DNA of 7,664 nucleotides from an uncultured Lachnospiraceae bacterium (GTDB taxonomy: Bacteria > Bacillota > Clostridia > Lachnospirales > Lachnospiraceae), in assembly GCA_902766845.1 (NCBI GenBank), contig CACXFD010000054.1, forward strand, positions 1 through 7,664, in the 5' to 3' direction. Under the pieces are notes generated by a model. That model was given only the letters and a program-made list of their open reading frames with translations, did not search any database and was not told where the DNA came from. This document shows positions 1-5,969 of this stretch, piece by piece. The position numbers and the translations under genes are program-made. Within the stretch, counting starts at the first letter, position 1, and each line of letters opens with the position of its first letter.

Positions 1-1
1 C

Positions 2-124
2 GCCTATGACGGCTACGAGATCGGCCTGACCGTGGTCGCGGACGCTGTGCAGTCTCATAACATCGAGGACGCGGCCATGAGCGCCTGGGGCGTGTCGGCA
101 TCGTCCCTGGGCCTGGGCCAGTAA
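2..124 (+). CDS. C-terminal end of a TasA/camelysin-like secreted protein (partial)
   Basis: The reading frame enters from the left edge and ends at a TAA at 122-124, leaving 40 codons plus the stop. The visible tail contains the string VVADAVQSHN followed by an acidic/Ala stretch and a W-G pair. In the TasA/camelysin family, whose members are secreted through the SipW-type signal peptidase, proteins commonly end in a beta strand of the form 'v.AeAIQ..n...A..aW'. This resemblance, and the signal peptidase encoded about 1.7 kb downstream on the same strand, make a TasA-like fibre or matrix protein the best guess. The N-terminus is missing, so the diagnostic signal region cannot be seen. The next gene starts 18 bases after the stop, which suggests a shared transcript. 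Family assignment is an inference from a short tail. Confidence 0.6.
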   Translation, partial: AYDGYEIGLTVVADAVQSHNIEDAAMSAWGVSASSLGLGQ

Positions 125-142
125 GGAAAGGAGTGGAAGATC

Positions 143-856
143 ATGAAGAAGAACATGAATCGGATCGTGACGCTGCTCCTGCTCCTGGTCCTCGCGATGA
201 GCATGAGCCTGACCGCGTTCGCGGAGGACTACAAAGGCCGGGAAGGCTGGGAAGTCGTCTACGAAGGCAACAACAAACTGACGCCCAACTTCACCGCGGG
301 CGATATCGCGGATGAGCTGGACATCCTGCAGCCCGGCGACTCGATGACGCTGACGATCACACTGAAGAACGCCTCCGACAAGCAGGTCAACTTCTGGATG
401 AACAACTCCATCCTGGAGAGCTTCGAAGAGAGCGCGGAAGGCGCGGGCGCCGCGTACGAGTACATCCTGACCTACTCCGGCCGGGAAGAGCCTCTGTTCT
501 CGAGCGAGAACGTCGGCGGTGACGACACCACGGCCGGCGAAGGCCTCCACGAGGCGACGGGCGCCCTGGAAGACATGTTCTTCCTGGAGACCCTGGCCCC
601 CGGCAAGACCGGCGTGATCACGCTGTATGTCAAGCTGGACGGCGAGACGCAGGGCAACGATTATCAGGACTCCATGGCGCAGATCGAGATGCAGTTCGCG
701 GTCGAAGAGGTCGTGGAGAACGAAACGAAGGTCGTCGTGACCGGCGATCCGACGGACATGCTTCCGTGGATCCTGTCGGCCGCGGCCGCGGGCGTGTTCC
801 TGCTGGCGGTCGTGATCCTTCGCTTCCGCGCCGCGGGCCGGGAAAGGAGACGCTGA
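143..856 (+). CDS. Secreted, C-terminally anchored surface protein of a signal-peptidase cluster
   Basis: This is a 237-residue protein. It has a clear Sec signal peptide: basic MKKNMNR, a Leu-rich core at about 8-22, and an AFA/ED cleavage site after residue 27. An extracellular region of about 170 residues follows and looks like a beta-sandwich: LQPGDSMTLTITLKN at 62-76 and LAPGKTGVITLYVKLDGE at 151-168. A Val-rich stretch then ends in TGD (200-202), followed by a membrane helix (about 208-227) and an Arg-rich tail. The TGD-helix-basic ending resembles degenerate sortase or anchor signals of clostridial surface proteins, but there is no canonical LPXTG. The start is supported by AAAGGAG at 127-133, ten bases before the ATG. 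It lies between a TasA-like gene and another anchored protein, with a SipW-type peptidase downstream. Its signal peptide is ordinary, so it need not itself be a SipW substrate. No specific function is recognised; an accessory role in fibre assembly or anchoring is inferred from context. Confidence 0.85.
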   Translation: MKKNMNRIVTLLLLLVLAMSMSLTAFAEDYKGREGWEVVYEGNNKLTPNFTAGDIADELDILQPGDSMTLTITLKNASDKQVNFWMNNSILESFEESAEGAGAAYEYILTYSGREEPLFSSENVGGDDTTAGEGLHEATGALEDMFFLETLAPGKTGVITLYVKLDGETQGNDYQDSMAQIEMQFAVEEVVENETKVVVTGDPTDMLPWILSAAAAGVFLLAVVILRFRAAGRERRR

Positions 857-860
857 GATC

Positions 861-1847
861 ATGAAAAGAAAGAATCTGCGCAGCTTTGCGCTGGCGCTGG
901 CCCTGTGCCTGGCGCTGATCGTCTCGAACCTCCCGTCCCTGCAGGCAAAGGCGGCCTACACCTATAAGGTGACGGTCTCCCCGGGCCTGTACGGCGAAGC
1001 GGAGAACGCGGACGAGGCCGGCGGCCCCCTGGTGTTCCAGGTGCCGTACGGCGAAGAGTGGGATCCCGAAGAGCATGTGACGCTGACCGAGACCACCGAG
1101 AAGTATAAGTTCAAGGGCTATCACGTGGGCGGCGAAGGCCAGGTCCACGTCGGCGCCCTGAAGATCACGCAGGATACCGAGTTCATCGCTTCCTACGGTG
1201 TGGCCGGCGGCACCGTCAAGTATACGGTGCAGTACCACACGAACGAAGGCGCGGAGCTGGCGCCCGACCGTGAATACTACGGCAACGTCGGCGATAAGCC
1301 CGTGGTCGCGTACCTGTACTTCGAAGACTGGCTGCCTCAGGGCTGGGCCCTGACCAAGACGCTGGTCACTGACGAATCCCAGAACATCTTCGAATTCGTC
1401 TACTCGCCTGTGGAAGAGACCACGACCATCGTACCGGTCACGCCGGAAGGCGGCGGCCAGGGCGGCGGCCAGGGCGGTGGCCAGGGCGGTGGCCAGGGCG
1501 GCGGCGGCCAGGAAGGCGGCGGCGGCCAGGAAGGCGGTGAAGGCGGCCAGGAAGGCGGTGAAGGCGGTCAGGAAGGCGGCGAAGGCGGCCAGGAGGGCGG
1601 CGAAGGCGGCGAGACCATCCCCGATGAGAGCGTCCCGACGACCGAGCCCGGCACCATTCCCGAGACCATCGACATCGACGATGAGACCGTCCCGCTGGTC
1701 GACCCGACCGGTGAAGGCGGGAACGGCGGAAACGGCGGCATCCCGGCCGGAGCCCTGTACGGGATCGGCGGCGGCGTCGTAGGCGTCGGCATCCTCGCGT
1801 TCCTTGTCGCGATGCTCAAGCGCCGCAAGAACAACGGCGAAGAGTAA
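861..1847 (+). CDS. Cell-surface protein with repeat/MucBP-like region, Gly-Gln-Glu stalk and C-terminal anchor
   Basis: This is a 328-residue secreted protein. The signal peptide spans about 1-31 (basic MKRKNLR, Leu/Ala core, cleavage near AKA/A). Residues 33-115 resemble repeat domains of Gram-positive adhesins: YKFKGYHVGG then ITQDTEFIASYG, the pattern of InlB-type B repeats. Residues 117-183 contain VKYTVQYHTNEGAELAP and GNVGD, the pattern of MucBP-like domains. A low-complexity Gly/Gln/Glu stalk spans about 197-250, followed by an acidic Thr/Pro segment (251-285), a Gly-rich hydrophobic helix (about 296-318) and a KRRK tail. No LPXTG is seen, so membrane anchoring is more likely than sortase attachment. 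The ATG is four bases after the upstream stop, and its AAAGGAGA ribosome site (843-850) lies inside the end of the previous gene, so the two are probably translationally coupled. An adhesin or fibre-anchoring role is plausible; the ligand cannot be predicted. Confidence 0.85.
   Translation: MKRKNLRSFALALALCLALIVSNLPSLQAKAAYTYKVTVSPGLYGEAENADEAGGPLVFQVPYGEEWDPEEHVTLTETTEKYKFKGYHVGGEGQVHVGALKITQDTEFIASYGVAGGTVKYTVQYHTNEGAELAPDREYYGNVGDKPVVAYLYFEDWLPQGWALTKTLVTDESQNIFEFVYSPVEETTTIVPVTPEGGGQGGGQGGGQGGGQGGGGQEGGGGQEGGEGGQEGGEGGQEGGEGGQEGGEGGETIPDESVPTTEPGTIPETIDIDDETVPLVDPTGEGGNGGNGGIPAGALYGIGGGVVGVGILAFLVAMLKRRKNNGEE
1449..1610 (+). repeat. In-frame Gly/Gln/Glu tandem repeat (stalk of the surface protein)
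   Basis: About 160 bases of short tandem units built on GGCGGCCAG encode GGGQ four times, then GGGGQE twice, then GGEGGQE-type units about four times. Units shift from neutral (GGGQ) to acidic (GGEGGQE) towards the anchor. Nearly identical DNA units in frame are prone to copy-number change by slippage or recombination, so stalk length may vary between strains. The repeat is fully coding, with no spacer structure. Confidence 0.9.
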
Positions 1848-1860
1848 GCCGAGGCTTTCT

Positions 1861-2382
1861 ATGGACAAAAGATCCAACACACGCGGGGGCGGAAAGTTTC
1901 TTTCCGCCCTCTGCCGCATCCTGGGGACCGTTATCATGATCGCGGTGATCCTGGTCCCGCTCGCGGTGCTGGGGCCGCGCCTGTTCGGGCTGCGGGCCTA
2001 CCACGTGACCAGCGGGAGCATGGAGCCGGCCATCCCGACCGGGAGCCTGGTCTATGTGCGCGCGGCGCAGGCGGAGACGCTGGAGGCCGGCGAGATCATC
2101 GCGTTCTCGGTGCGCGGCTCCGTGGTCACGCACCGCGTGCTCGAGAACGATGCCGCGGCCCGGGAACTGATCACCAAAGGCGACGCGAACGACCGCGAGG
2201 ATCTGACGCCGATCCCGTACAACGCGCTGATCGGCCGCGTGGCCGTGACCGTGCCGCGCCTCGGCGCGCTGGCGTCGTCGCTGACGACGCTGTACGGCAA
2301 GATCTTCCTCGCAGCCGCGCTGGCCGTGGGCTTTTTGCTGCAGCTTCTGGGCACGCAGCTGGCACCGCGGGAGGAAGAGTAA
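1861..2382 (+). CDS. sipW: Signal peptidase I, ER/SipW type
   Basis: This is a 173-residue membrane serine protease that removes signal peptides from exported proteins. An N-terminal helix (about 22-42) precedes the catalytic box SGSMEP, with nucleophile Ser53. The general base position is His91 in VVTHRV rather than the Lys of ordinary bacterial enzymes, which marks the ER/SipW type. The conserved TKGDAN motif follows at 105-110, with Asp108. A second hydrophobic helix (about 147-165) ends the protein, as is common in SipW homologues. An in-frame ATG at 1804 would add 19 residues overlapping the previous gene; 1861 is preferred because it gives a normal topology and lies 13 bases after the upstream stop, although its ribosome site (GAGG at 1851-1854) is weak. 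In Bacillus subtilis SipW processes TasA and TapA. Here it closes an operon of surface proteins, and the TasA-like protein at the left edge is the likeliest substrate. Confidence 0.92.
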   Translation: MDKRSNTRGGGKFLSALCRILGTVIMIAVILVPLAVLGPRLFGLRAYHVTSGSMEPAIPTGSLVYVRAAQAETLEAGEIIAFSVRGSVVTHRVLENDAAARELITKGDANDREDLTPIPYNALIGRVAVTVPRLGALASSLTTLYGKIFLAAALAVGFLLQLLGTQLAPREEE

Positions 2383-2406
2383 GAGAGAAAGAGCAGGCGG
2401 ACCGAG

Positions 2407-2435
2407 AACGGCCGGAGACCCCTCCGGCCGTTTTT
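2407..2435 (+). terminator. Rho-independent terminator of the surface-protein operon
   Basis: An 11-bp perfect stem (2407-2417 with 2422-2432, core CGGCCGGAG/CTCCGGCCG) closes on a four-base loop and runs into TTTTT at 2431-2435. It begins 25 bases after the signal peptidase stop codon and separates that operon from the deaminase gene. Confidence 0.9.
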
Positions 2436-2466
2436 ATGCTGTTTTAACGGTATCTTGCACGGGAGA

Positions 2467-2496
2467 TAGACAAACACCCGAATCGTGTTGTAAAAT
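2467..2496 (+). promoter_or_regulatory. Probable sigma-A promoter of the deaminase gene
   Basis: TAGACA at 2467-2472 and TAAAAT at 2491-2496 are separated by 18 bases and each match the vegetative consensus at five of six positions. They sit in the only AT-richer patch between the upstream terminator and the gene, about 120 bases before its start codon. Transcription would begin near 2503, leaving a GC-rich leader of roughly 110 bases. The assignment rests on sequence match and position only. Confidence 0.5.
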
Positions 2497-2615
2497 GGCT
2501 CTGCGGGGCGCTCAGGGGCCTTCCCGGGCCTTCCGGCACCGCGGGCGCGGCCGAATGCATGCGGCCGGACGGGCACAGACTTTTGCCGCGCGCAGAAGAA
2601 GAAAGGAGCAGCCAG

Positions 2616-3911
2616 ATGAATCTTGCGTTTCGAAATGTGTGGGCCATCACGGTCAACGATGGCTTCGACGTCCTGCGCCACGCGGCCGTCGTCACCGAAG
2701 GGGACCGCATCACCTATGTGGGACCGGACGAGGACCTGGTCCTTCCGGAGGGGAAGGAATTCCGCGTGATCGACGGGAAAGACCGGAATCTCGTGATGCC
2801 CGGCCTCGTGAACGGCCACACGCACCTGCCGCTCGGCATGCTGCGCGGCAGCGCGGACGACCTGCCCCTGCAGCGCTGGCTGGACGAGCTGATCTTCCCC
2901 GGCGAGGCCAAGCATACGCCCGAGACGCTGATGACGGGCGCCCTGCTCGCGCTCGCGGAGCTCACGCGCTACGGCGTGACCTGCTTCAACGATATGTACA
3001 TGTCGGTCCGGACCAACGCGCGCGCGGTGGAGCAGTCGGGCCAGCGGGCCCTGCTCACGAACGTGCAGATCGGCGTGGATCCGCACCATTACGACTACCT
3101 GCGCGAGAACATCGAGACCGCGGAGGAATACGCCGGCCATCCGCGCATCCGCATCGGCTTCGGGCCGCACGCGGAATATACCGAGGCCCACCATTCGCTC
3201 AACGACTCGCTCGAAGCCGCGCTGCGCTTTCACGCGCCGCTCCATATCCACGTCAGCGAGACGCGCAAGGAGCATGAGGAATGCAAGGCGCGCCATAACG
3301 GCATGACGCCGACGCAGTACCTCGAGAGCATCGGCTATTTCCAGACGAAGGTCCTGATGGCGCACTGTGTCTGGATCGAAGAGTGCGACATGGACATCAT
3401 CCAGAAATACGATGCCACGGTCCTTCATAACCCGTGTTCCAACATGAAGCTCGCGAGCGGCTTTGCTCCGCTGCCGCGCATGCTCGAGCGCGGCCTGAAC
3501 GTGGCGCTCGCGACGGACAGCTCCTCGAGCAACAACAACCTGGACCTGTGGGAGGAGATGCGCGCGGCCGCGCTGATCCACAAGGCCAACACGCTGGACG
3601 CCACGGCCGTGAACGCACGTCAGGCCCTGACGCTCGCGACGCGGGGCGGCGCCGAGGCGCTGGGCTTTACGGACACCGGCTGCCTGGTGCCCGGGAAGAA
3701 GGCCGATCTCGTGATGGTGGACATCACGGGCCCGAGCTGGCATCCGATGACCGATATCGTGCACCACGTGGTCTACGCGGGCAGCGCCCACGACGTCGTG
3801 ATGACCGTGGCGGACGGCGAGGTCCTGTACGACCACGGCGTCTATACGCGGCTGGATGTGGAGAAGATCACCGCGGAGGCGGACCGGCTGTACCGGGACG
3901 TGTTCGCGTAA
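2616..3911 (+). CDS. mtaD: Amidohydrolase, probable 5'-methylthioadenosine/S-adenosylhomocysteine deaminase
   Basis: This is a 431-residue cytosolic metal-dependent hydrolase, the usual length for the MTA/SAH deaminase branch (cog0402 type) of the amidohydrolase superfamily. The TIM-barrel metal ligands are visible: NGHTH (His68, His70), His212 in HIHVSET with catalytic Glu215, and Asp301 in ATDSSSSNNNLD. Family hallmarks include FGPHA (His185), AHCVW (His250) and HNPCSNMKLASGFAP (271-285). The reaction would be deamination of MTA or SAH to the inosine derivatives, part of methionine/SAM salvage. A longer frame opens at 2559, but ATG 2616 is chosen because GAAAGGAG (2601-2608) lies seven bases upstream and the homologous N-terminal beta sandwich starts here (MNLAFRNVW). 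It stands alone between two terminators with its own probable promoter. Related enzymes act on guanine, triazines or pterins, so the substrate is likely but not proven. Confidence 0.85.
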   Translation: MNLAFRNVWAITVNDGFDVLRHAAVVTEGDRITYVGPDEDLVLPEGKEFRVIDGKDRNLVMPGLVNGHTHLPLGMLRGSADDLPLQRWLDELIFPGEAKHTPETLMTGALLALAELTRYGVTCFNDMYMSVRTNARAVEQSGQRALLTNVQIGVDPHHYDYLRENIETAEEYAGHPRIRIGFGPHAEYTEAHHSLNDSLEAALRFHAPLHIHVSETRKEHEECKARHNGMTPTQYLESIGYFQTKVLMAHCVWIEECDMDIIQKYDATVLHNPCSNMKLASGFAPLPRMLERGLNVALATDSSSSNNNLDLWEEMRAAALIHKANTLDATAVNARQALTLATRGGAEALGFTDTGCLVPGKKADLVMVDITGPSWHPMTDIVHHVVYAGSAHDVVMTVADGEVLYDHGVYTRLDVEKITAEADRLYRDVFA

Positions 3912-3942
3912 GGCCGCGAAACAGCGGTAATAACGCAAAAAA

Positions 3943-3981
3943 AGAAAGGCTGCTTCCCGTAAAACGGGAAGCAGCCTTTTT
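3943..3981. terminator. Bidirectional Rho-independent terminator
   Basis: A perfect 16-bp stem (3945-3960 with 3964-3979, core GGCTGCTTCCCGT/ACGGGAAGCAGCC) closes on AAA. It is flanked on the left by an A-rich run (3937-3947) and on the right by TTTTT (3977-3981), so it can stop transcription of the + strand deaminase and of the convergent - strand mscL. It lies about 30 bases after the deaminase stop and about 50 bases beyond the mscL stop. Confidence 0.95.
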
Positions 3982-4031
3982 GATCATGCGGTCTGCTTGC
4001 GGCGCCCGGACGGGCACCGGCCGGAGCGGTC

Positions 4032-4514
4032 TTACGCAGCCGCTTCGGGATCGATCGGGCTGTCCTCTTCCGGAAGCTCGGACGTGCAGTGCGGGCAGCG
4101 GGTCGCCAGGATGCTGATCTCGCTCTGGCAGAACGGGCAGACCTTGGTCGTGGGCTCCTCGGGAGCTTCCTCGGCGGGCTTCATGGCTGCGCGGGCCTTG
4201 TTGATGGCGCGGACGACCAGGAAGACCACGAATGCCATCAGCACGAAGTTGATGATGCCCTGGATGAACATGCCGAAGTTGACGACGGCCGCGCCGGCCT
4301 CCTCCGCGGCGGCAGCCGTGGCATAGTGGTTGCCGTCCAGAGCGATGAACCAGGTCGTGAAGTCAGCGCCGGCCGTGATCAGCGACAGCAGCGGCATCAG
4401 GATGTTGTTGACCAGCGTGCCGACCAGCGAACTGAACGCGCCGCCGACGATGACGCCGACAGCCATGTCGATCATGTTGCCCTTGATCGCAAATTCCTTG
4501 AACTCTTTTAACAT
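4032..4514 (-). CDS. mscL: Large-conductance mechanosensitive channel MscL with C-terminal zinc ribbon
   Basis: This is a 160-residue inner-membrane channel that opens under membrane tension to release solutes during hypo-osmotic shock. The start MLKEFKEFAIKGN is the MscL amphipathic N-terminal helix. TM1 covers about 15-45 with the pore-lining AVGVIVGGAFSSLV pattern and NNILMPL at its end. An extracellular loop spans about 50-78, and TM2 covers about 80-102 (FGMFIQGIINFVLMAFVVFLVV). Instead of the short cytoplasmic helix alone, residues 122-147 form a zinc ribbon with Cys126/Cys129 and Cys140/Cys143 (CPFC...CPHC), followed by an acidic tail. The family is usually about 130-150 residues; the ribbon accounts for the extra length, and such versions occur in other Firmicutes. 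The ribosome site is AAAGGGGAAAG just before the ATG. It is read away from the foldase lipoprotein gene, 128 bases behind it; no clear promoter was seen in that gap. Confidence 0.95.
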   Translation of the reverse strand: MLKEFKEFAIKGNMIDMAVGVIVGGAFSSLVGTLVNNILMPLLSLITAGADFTTWFIALDGNHYATAAAAEEAGAAVVNFGMFIQGIINFVLMAFVVFLVVRAINKARAAMKPAEEAPEEPTTKVCPFCQSEISILATRCPHCTSELPEEDSPIDPEAAA

Positions 4515-4592
4515 ACTCTTTCCCCTTTCATGTTTTTGTTATGTTTCAGCGCCGCGCGGCAGAGCGGAGACGGCGCCGTCGATGATCATTCC

Positions 4593-4634
4593 GCACGGAC
4601 CCGGCTGCCGCAGGCGCAGCGGCCGGGTCCGTGC
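4593..4634 (-). terminator. GC-rich hairpin after the foldase gene (terminator-like, no T-tract)
   Basis: A perfect 13-bp inverted repeat (4593-4605 with 4622-4634, GCACGGACCCGGC/GCCGGGTCCGTGC) surrounds a 16-base loop, starting eight bases beyond the foldase stop codon on the - strand. Neither side has a T run, so it may be a weak or factor-assisted terminator, or an RNA 3'-end stabiliser, rather than a classical intrinsic terminator. It separates the foldase gene from mscL. Confidence 0.55.
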
Positions 4635-4642
4635 ATCCGATC

Positions 4643-5893
4643 TTACGGCTGAGCGGCCACGGCGTTCTCGTACAGGAAATCCTGGACCTTCCGGGTCAGG
4701 AAGTAAGCCTTCAGATTGGCTTCCTCGTACTGCTGGGTCAGCTCGGTGACCGTGGTGCCCATCTCTTCGGCGTAGTCCGCGAGCGCGTCGGCGTATTCAT
4801 CGTCCGTCAGGTCCATGCCCTCGGCCGCAATGACCGCGGTCTGGATCATCTCGTTGCGGATGGTCTGCTCGGCGGCATTGTGGACCATGCTGCGGAATTC
4901 GTCTTCGGTGACGTCGAACAGGTAGCTGACATAGGTCGCCAGATCGATCTGGTAGGCAGCCGCCTGCTGCTCATAGGTGGAGACCAGGTTGTTCTCGTAG
5001 TAGGACACGGTCTCGGTCGGATAGCCGGTGATCTCCGCGTTCGCGGCGACGGCTTCGAGGACGGCCGCCATCTCGTCCTGCTCCTTGGAAGCTTCCTTCT
5101 GTTCCTGAAGGAAACTGCGGATATCTTCGCGCAGGGCCTCGACGGTCTCGACGCCTTCATAGCCGAGGCCGGCCACGAACTCATCCGTGAGCTCGGGCTG
5201 CTTCATCTCGCCGATGTACTGGATCGTCACGTCGAACGTGGTGGCCTTGCCGGCCAGGTCCGCGTTGCGGTAATCGTCGGGGAACATCACGTTATTCAAT
5301 GTGACCGTGGTCCCGACCTGCTTGCCGATCAGCTGCTCCTCGAAGTCGCCGACGAACGAATGCGAGCCGATGGTCAGGTCATAGCCGTCTTCGCCCGAAG
5401 CGCCGCCCTCGAACGCGACGCCGTCCAGATAGCCGGTATAGAGGATGTGGACCGTATCGCCGTTTTCGATGACCTGCTTGTCCGAAGGCTGCAGGGAAGC
5501 GTTCTCCTGCAGGAGCATGTCGAGCTGTTCCTGGATCTCGTCCTCCGAGACCTCGGTGGAGACCGGCGTGTAGGAGACGCCTTTGTATTCCCCGAGCTTG
5601 ACGTAATCGTGGAAATCATAGGTCAGGGACAGGTAGGACGGCACGCCCTCCACGTCCACGGTGGGCAGGGCCGCTTCGGTCTCCGGGATCGCAGGCTCCG
5701 TTTCGGAAGACGATTCCGCGGGGGATTCCGCGGGTGTCTCAGCAGGCGCCGCGGTGGATTCGGCCGGGGCGGCCGTGCTCTCCGCCTGCGTCTCCTTCTG
5801 GGAAGAGCCGCACGCCGTGAGCGCGAGGCAGAGCGTCAGGCAGAGGAGGGGCAGCAGCACGCGCCGCAGCCGGGAAGGCAAGATCAGTTTCAT
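4643..5893 (-). CDS. Trigger-factor-like FKBP peptidyl-prolyl isomerase lipoprotein (extracytoplasmic foldase)
   Basis: This is a 416-residue lipoprotein predicted to help fold exported proteins on the outer face of the membrane. A basic N-terminus and Leu-rich core lead to the lipobox LTAC with Cys28. A low-complexity Ser/Thr/Ala/Pro/Glu linker spans about 32-75. Residues about 100-228 form an FKBP-type isomerase domain: NGDTVHILYTGYLDGVAFEGG (144-164), the IG...F...E.QLIG stretch (175-190) and a closing TTFDVTIQYIG strand. Residues 231-416 are helical and match the C-terminal chaperone arm of trigger factor, starting with PELTDEFV. The ribosome-binding N-domain of cytosolic trigger factor is absent and replaced by the lipoprotein signal. 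An ATG at 5914 is in frame, but a perfect AGGAGGT (5901-5907) lies seven bases before the ATG at 5893, deciding the start. Its own promoter is probably at 5949-5977. Clients cannot be read from the sequence. Confidence 0.88.
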   Translation of the reverse strand: MKLILPSRLRRVLLPLLCLTLCLALTACGSSQKETQAESTAAPAESTAAPAETPAESPAESSSETEPAIPETEAALPTVDVEGVPSYLSLTYDFHDYVKLGEYKGVSYTPVSTEVSEDEIQEQLDMLLQENASLQPSDKQVIENGDTVHILYTGYLDGVAFEGGASGEDGYDLTIGSHSFVGDFEEQLIGKQVGTTVTLNNVMFPDDYRNADLAGKATTFDVTIQYIGEMKQPELTDEFVAGLGYEGVETVEALREDIRSFLQEQKEASKEQDEMAAVLEAVAANAEITGYPTETVSYYENNLVSTYEQQAAAYQIDLATYVSYLFDVTEDEFRSMVHNAAEQTIRNEMIQTAVIAAEGMDLTDDEYADALADYAEEMGTTVTELTQQYEEANLKAYFLTRKVQDFLYENAVAAQP

Positions 5894-5900
5894 CGAAAGG

Positions 5901-5907
5901 ACCTCCT
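5901..5907 (-). promoter_or_regulatory. Ribosome binding site that fixes the lipoprotein start
   Basis: AGGAGGT on the - strand is a perfect anti-16S match, seven bases before the ATG at 5893. It lies downstream of the alternative in-frame ATG at 5914, so that longer start is unlikely. Confidence 0.85.
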
Positions 5908-5920
5908 GTATCATTCATAA

Positions 5921-5969
5921 TAAAAAAGCCGCAAAAGTGGTCTGCCTTACTATACCACACTTTGCGGCT
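5921..5969 (-). terminator. Rho-independent terminator of the rubrerythrin-desulfoferrodoxin-folate operon
   Basis: Read on the - strand, AGCCGCAAA (5969-5961) pairs with TTTGCGGCT (5935-5927). A small internal loop follows, then an upper 5-bp stem GTGGT/ACCAC, closing on 12 bases. The lower stem runs directly into TTTTTT and an AT-rich stretch (5926-5917). It lies about 155 bases after the stop of the folate-enzyme gene, beyond a repeat region, and is the only intrinsic terminator seen for that operon. It also overlaps the probable promoter of the next gene. Confidence 0.75.

Noticed and set aside
1449..1610. CRISPR-like array
   Set aside because: Units are contiguous and in frame, with no unique spacers; it is a coding repeat.
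1477..1782. Arg/Ala/Lys-rich + strand frame within the repeat
   Set aside because: It is a frame-shifted reading of the Gly/Gln/Glu repeat, with no ribosome site.
1804..1860. Upstream in-frame start for the signal peptidase
   Set aside because: It would add a hydrophilic, Ser/Arg/Lys-rich extension overlapping the previous gene, not seen in the family; ATG 1861 follows the upstream stop.
630..1937. 435-codon open frame on the - strand opposite the surface genes
   Set aside because: It is antisense to genes with signal peptides, domains and ribosome sites; its product is a low-complexity Ala/Arg/Asp string, as expected from GC-rich codon shadows.
2559..2615. Upstream in-frame start for the deaminase
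   Set aside because: GAAAGGAG lies ideally before ATG 2616, and the extra 19 residues (Arg/Glu-rich) do not fit the family N-terminus.
2052..3938. 628-codon open frame on the - strand opposite the signal peptidase and deaminase
   Set aside because: It spans two genes and the terminator and promoter between them, shows no domain, and is rich in Arg/His/Val, typical of a shadow frame.
4569..4580. Perfect 12-base palindrome GACGGCGCCGTC as an operator
   Set aside because: It is isolated in GC-rich DNA where such palindromes are common, with no second copy or promoter beside it.
4515..4592. Promoter for mscL
   Set aside because: The AT-richer stretch holds only a poor CATAAC -10 and no -35 at suitable spacing, so no call was made.
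4631..5920. 429-codon + strand frame opposite the foldase lipoprotein
   Set aside because: It mirrors the real gene almost end to end, has no ribosome site or motif, and the - strand product has a lipobox and FKBP motifs.
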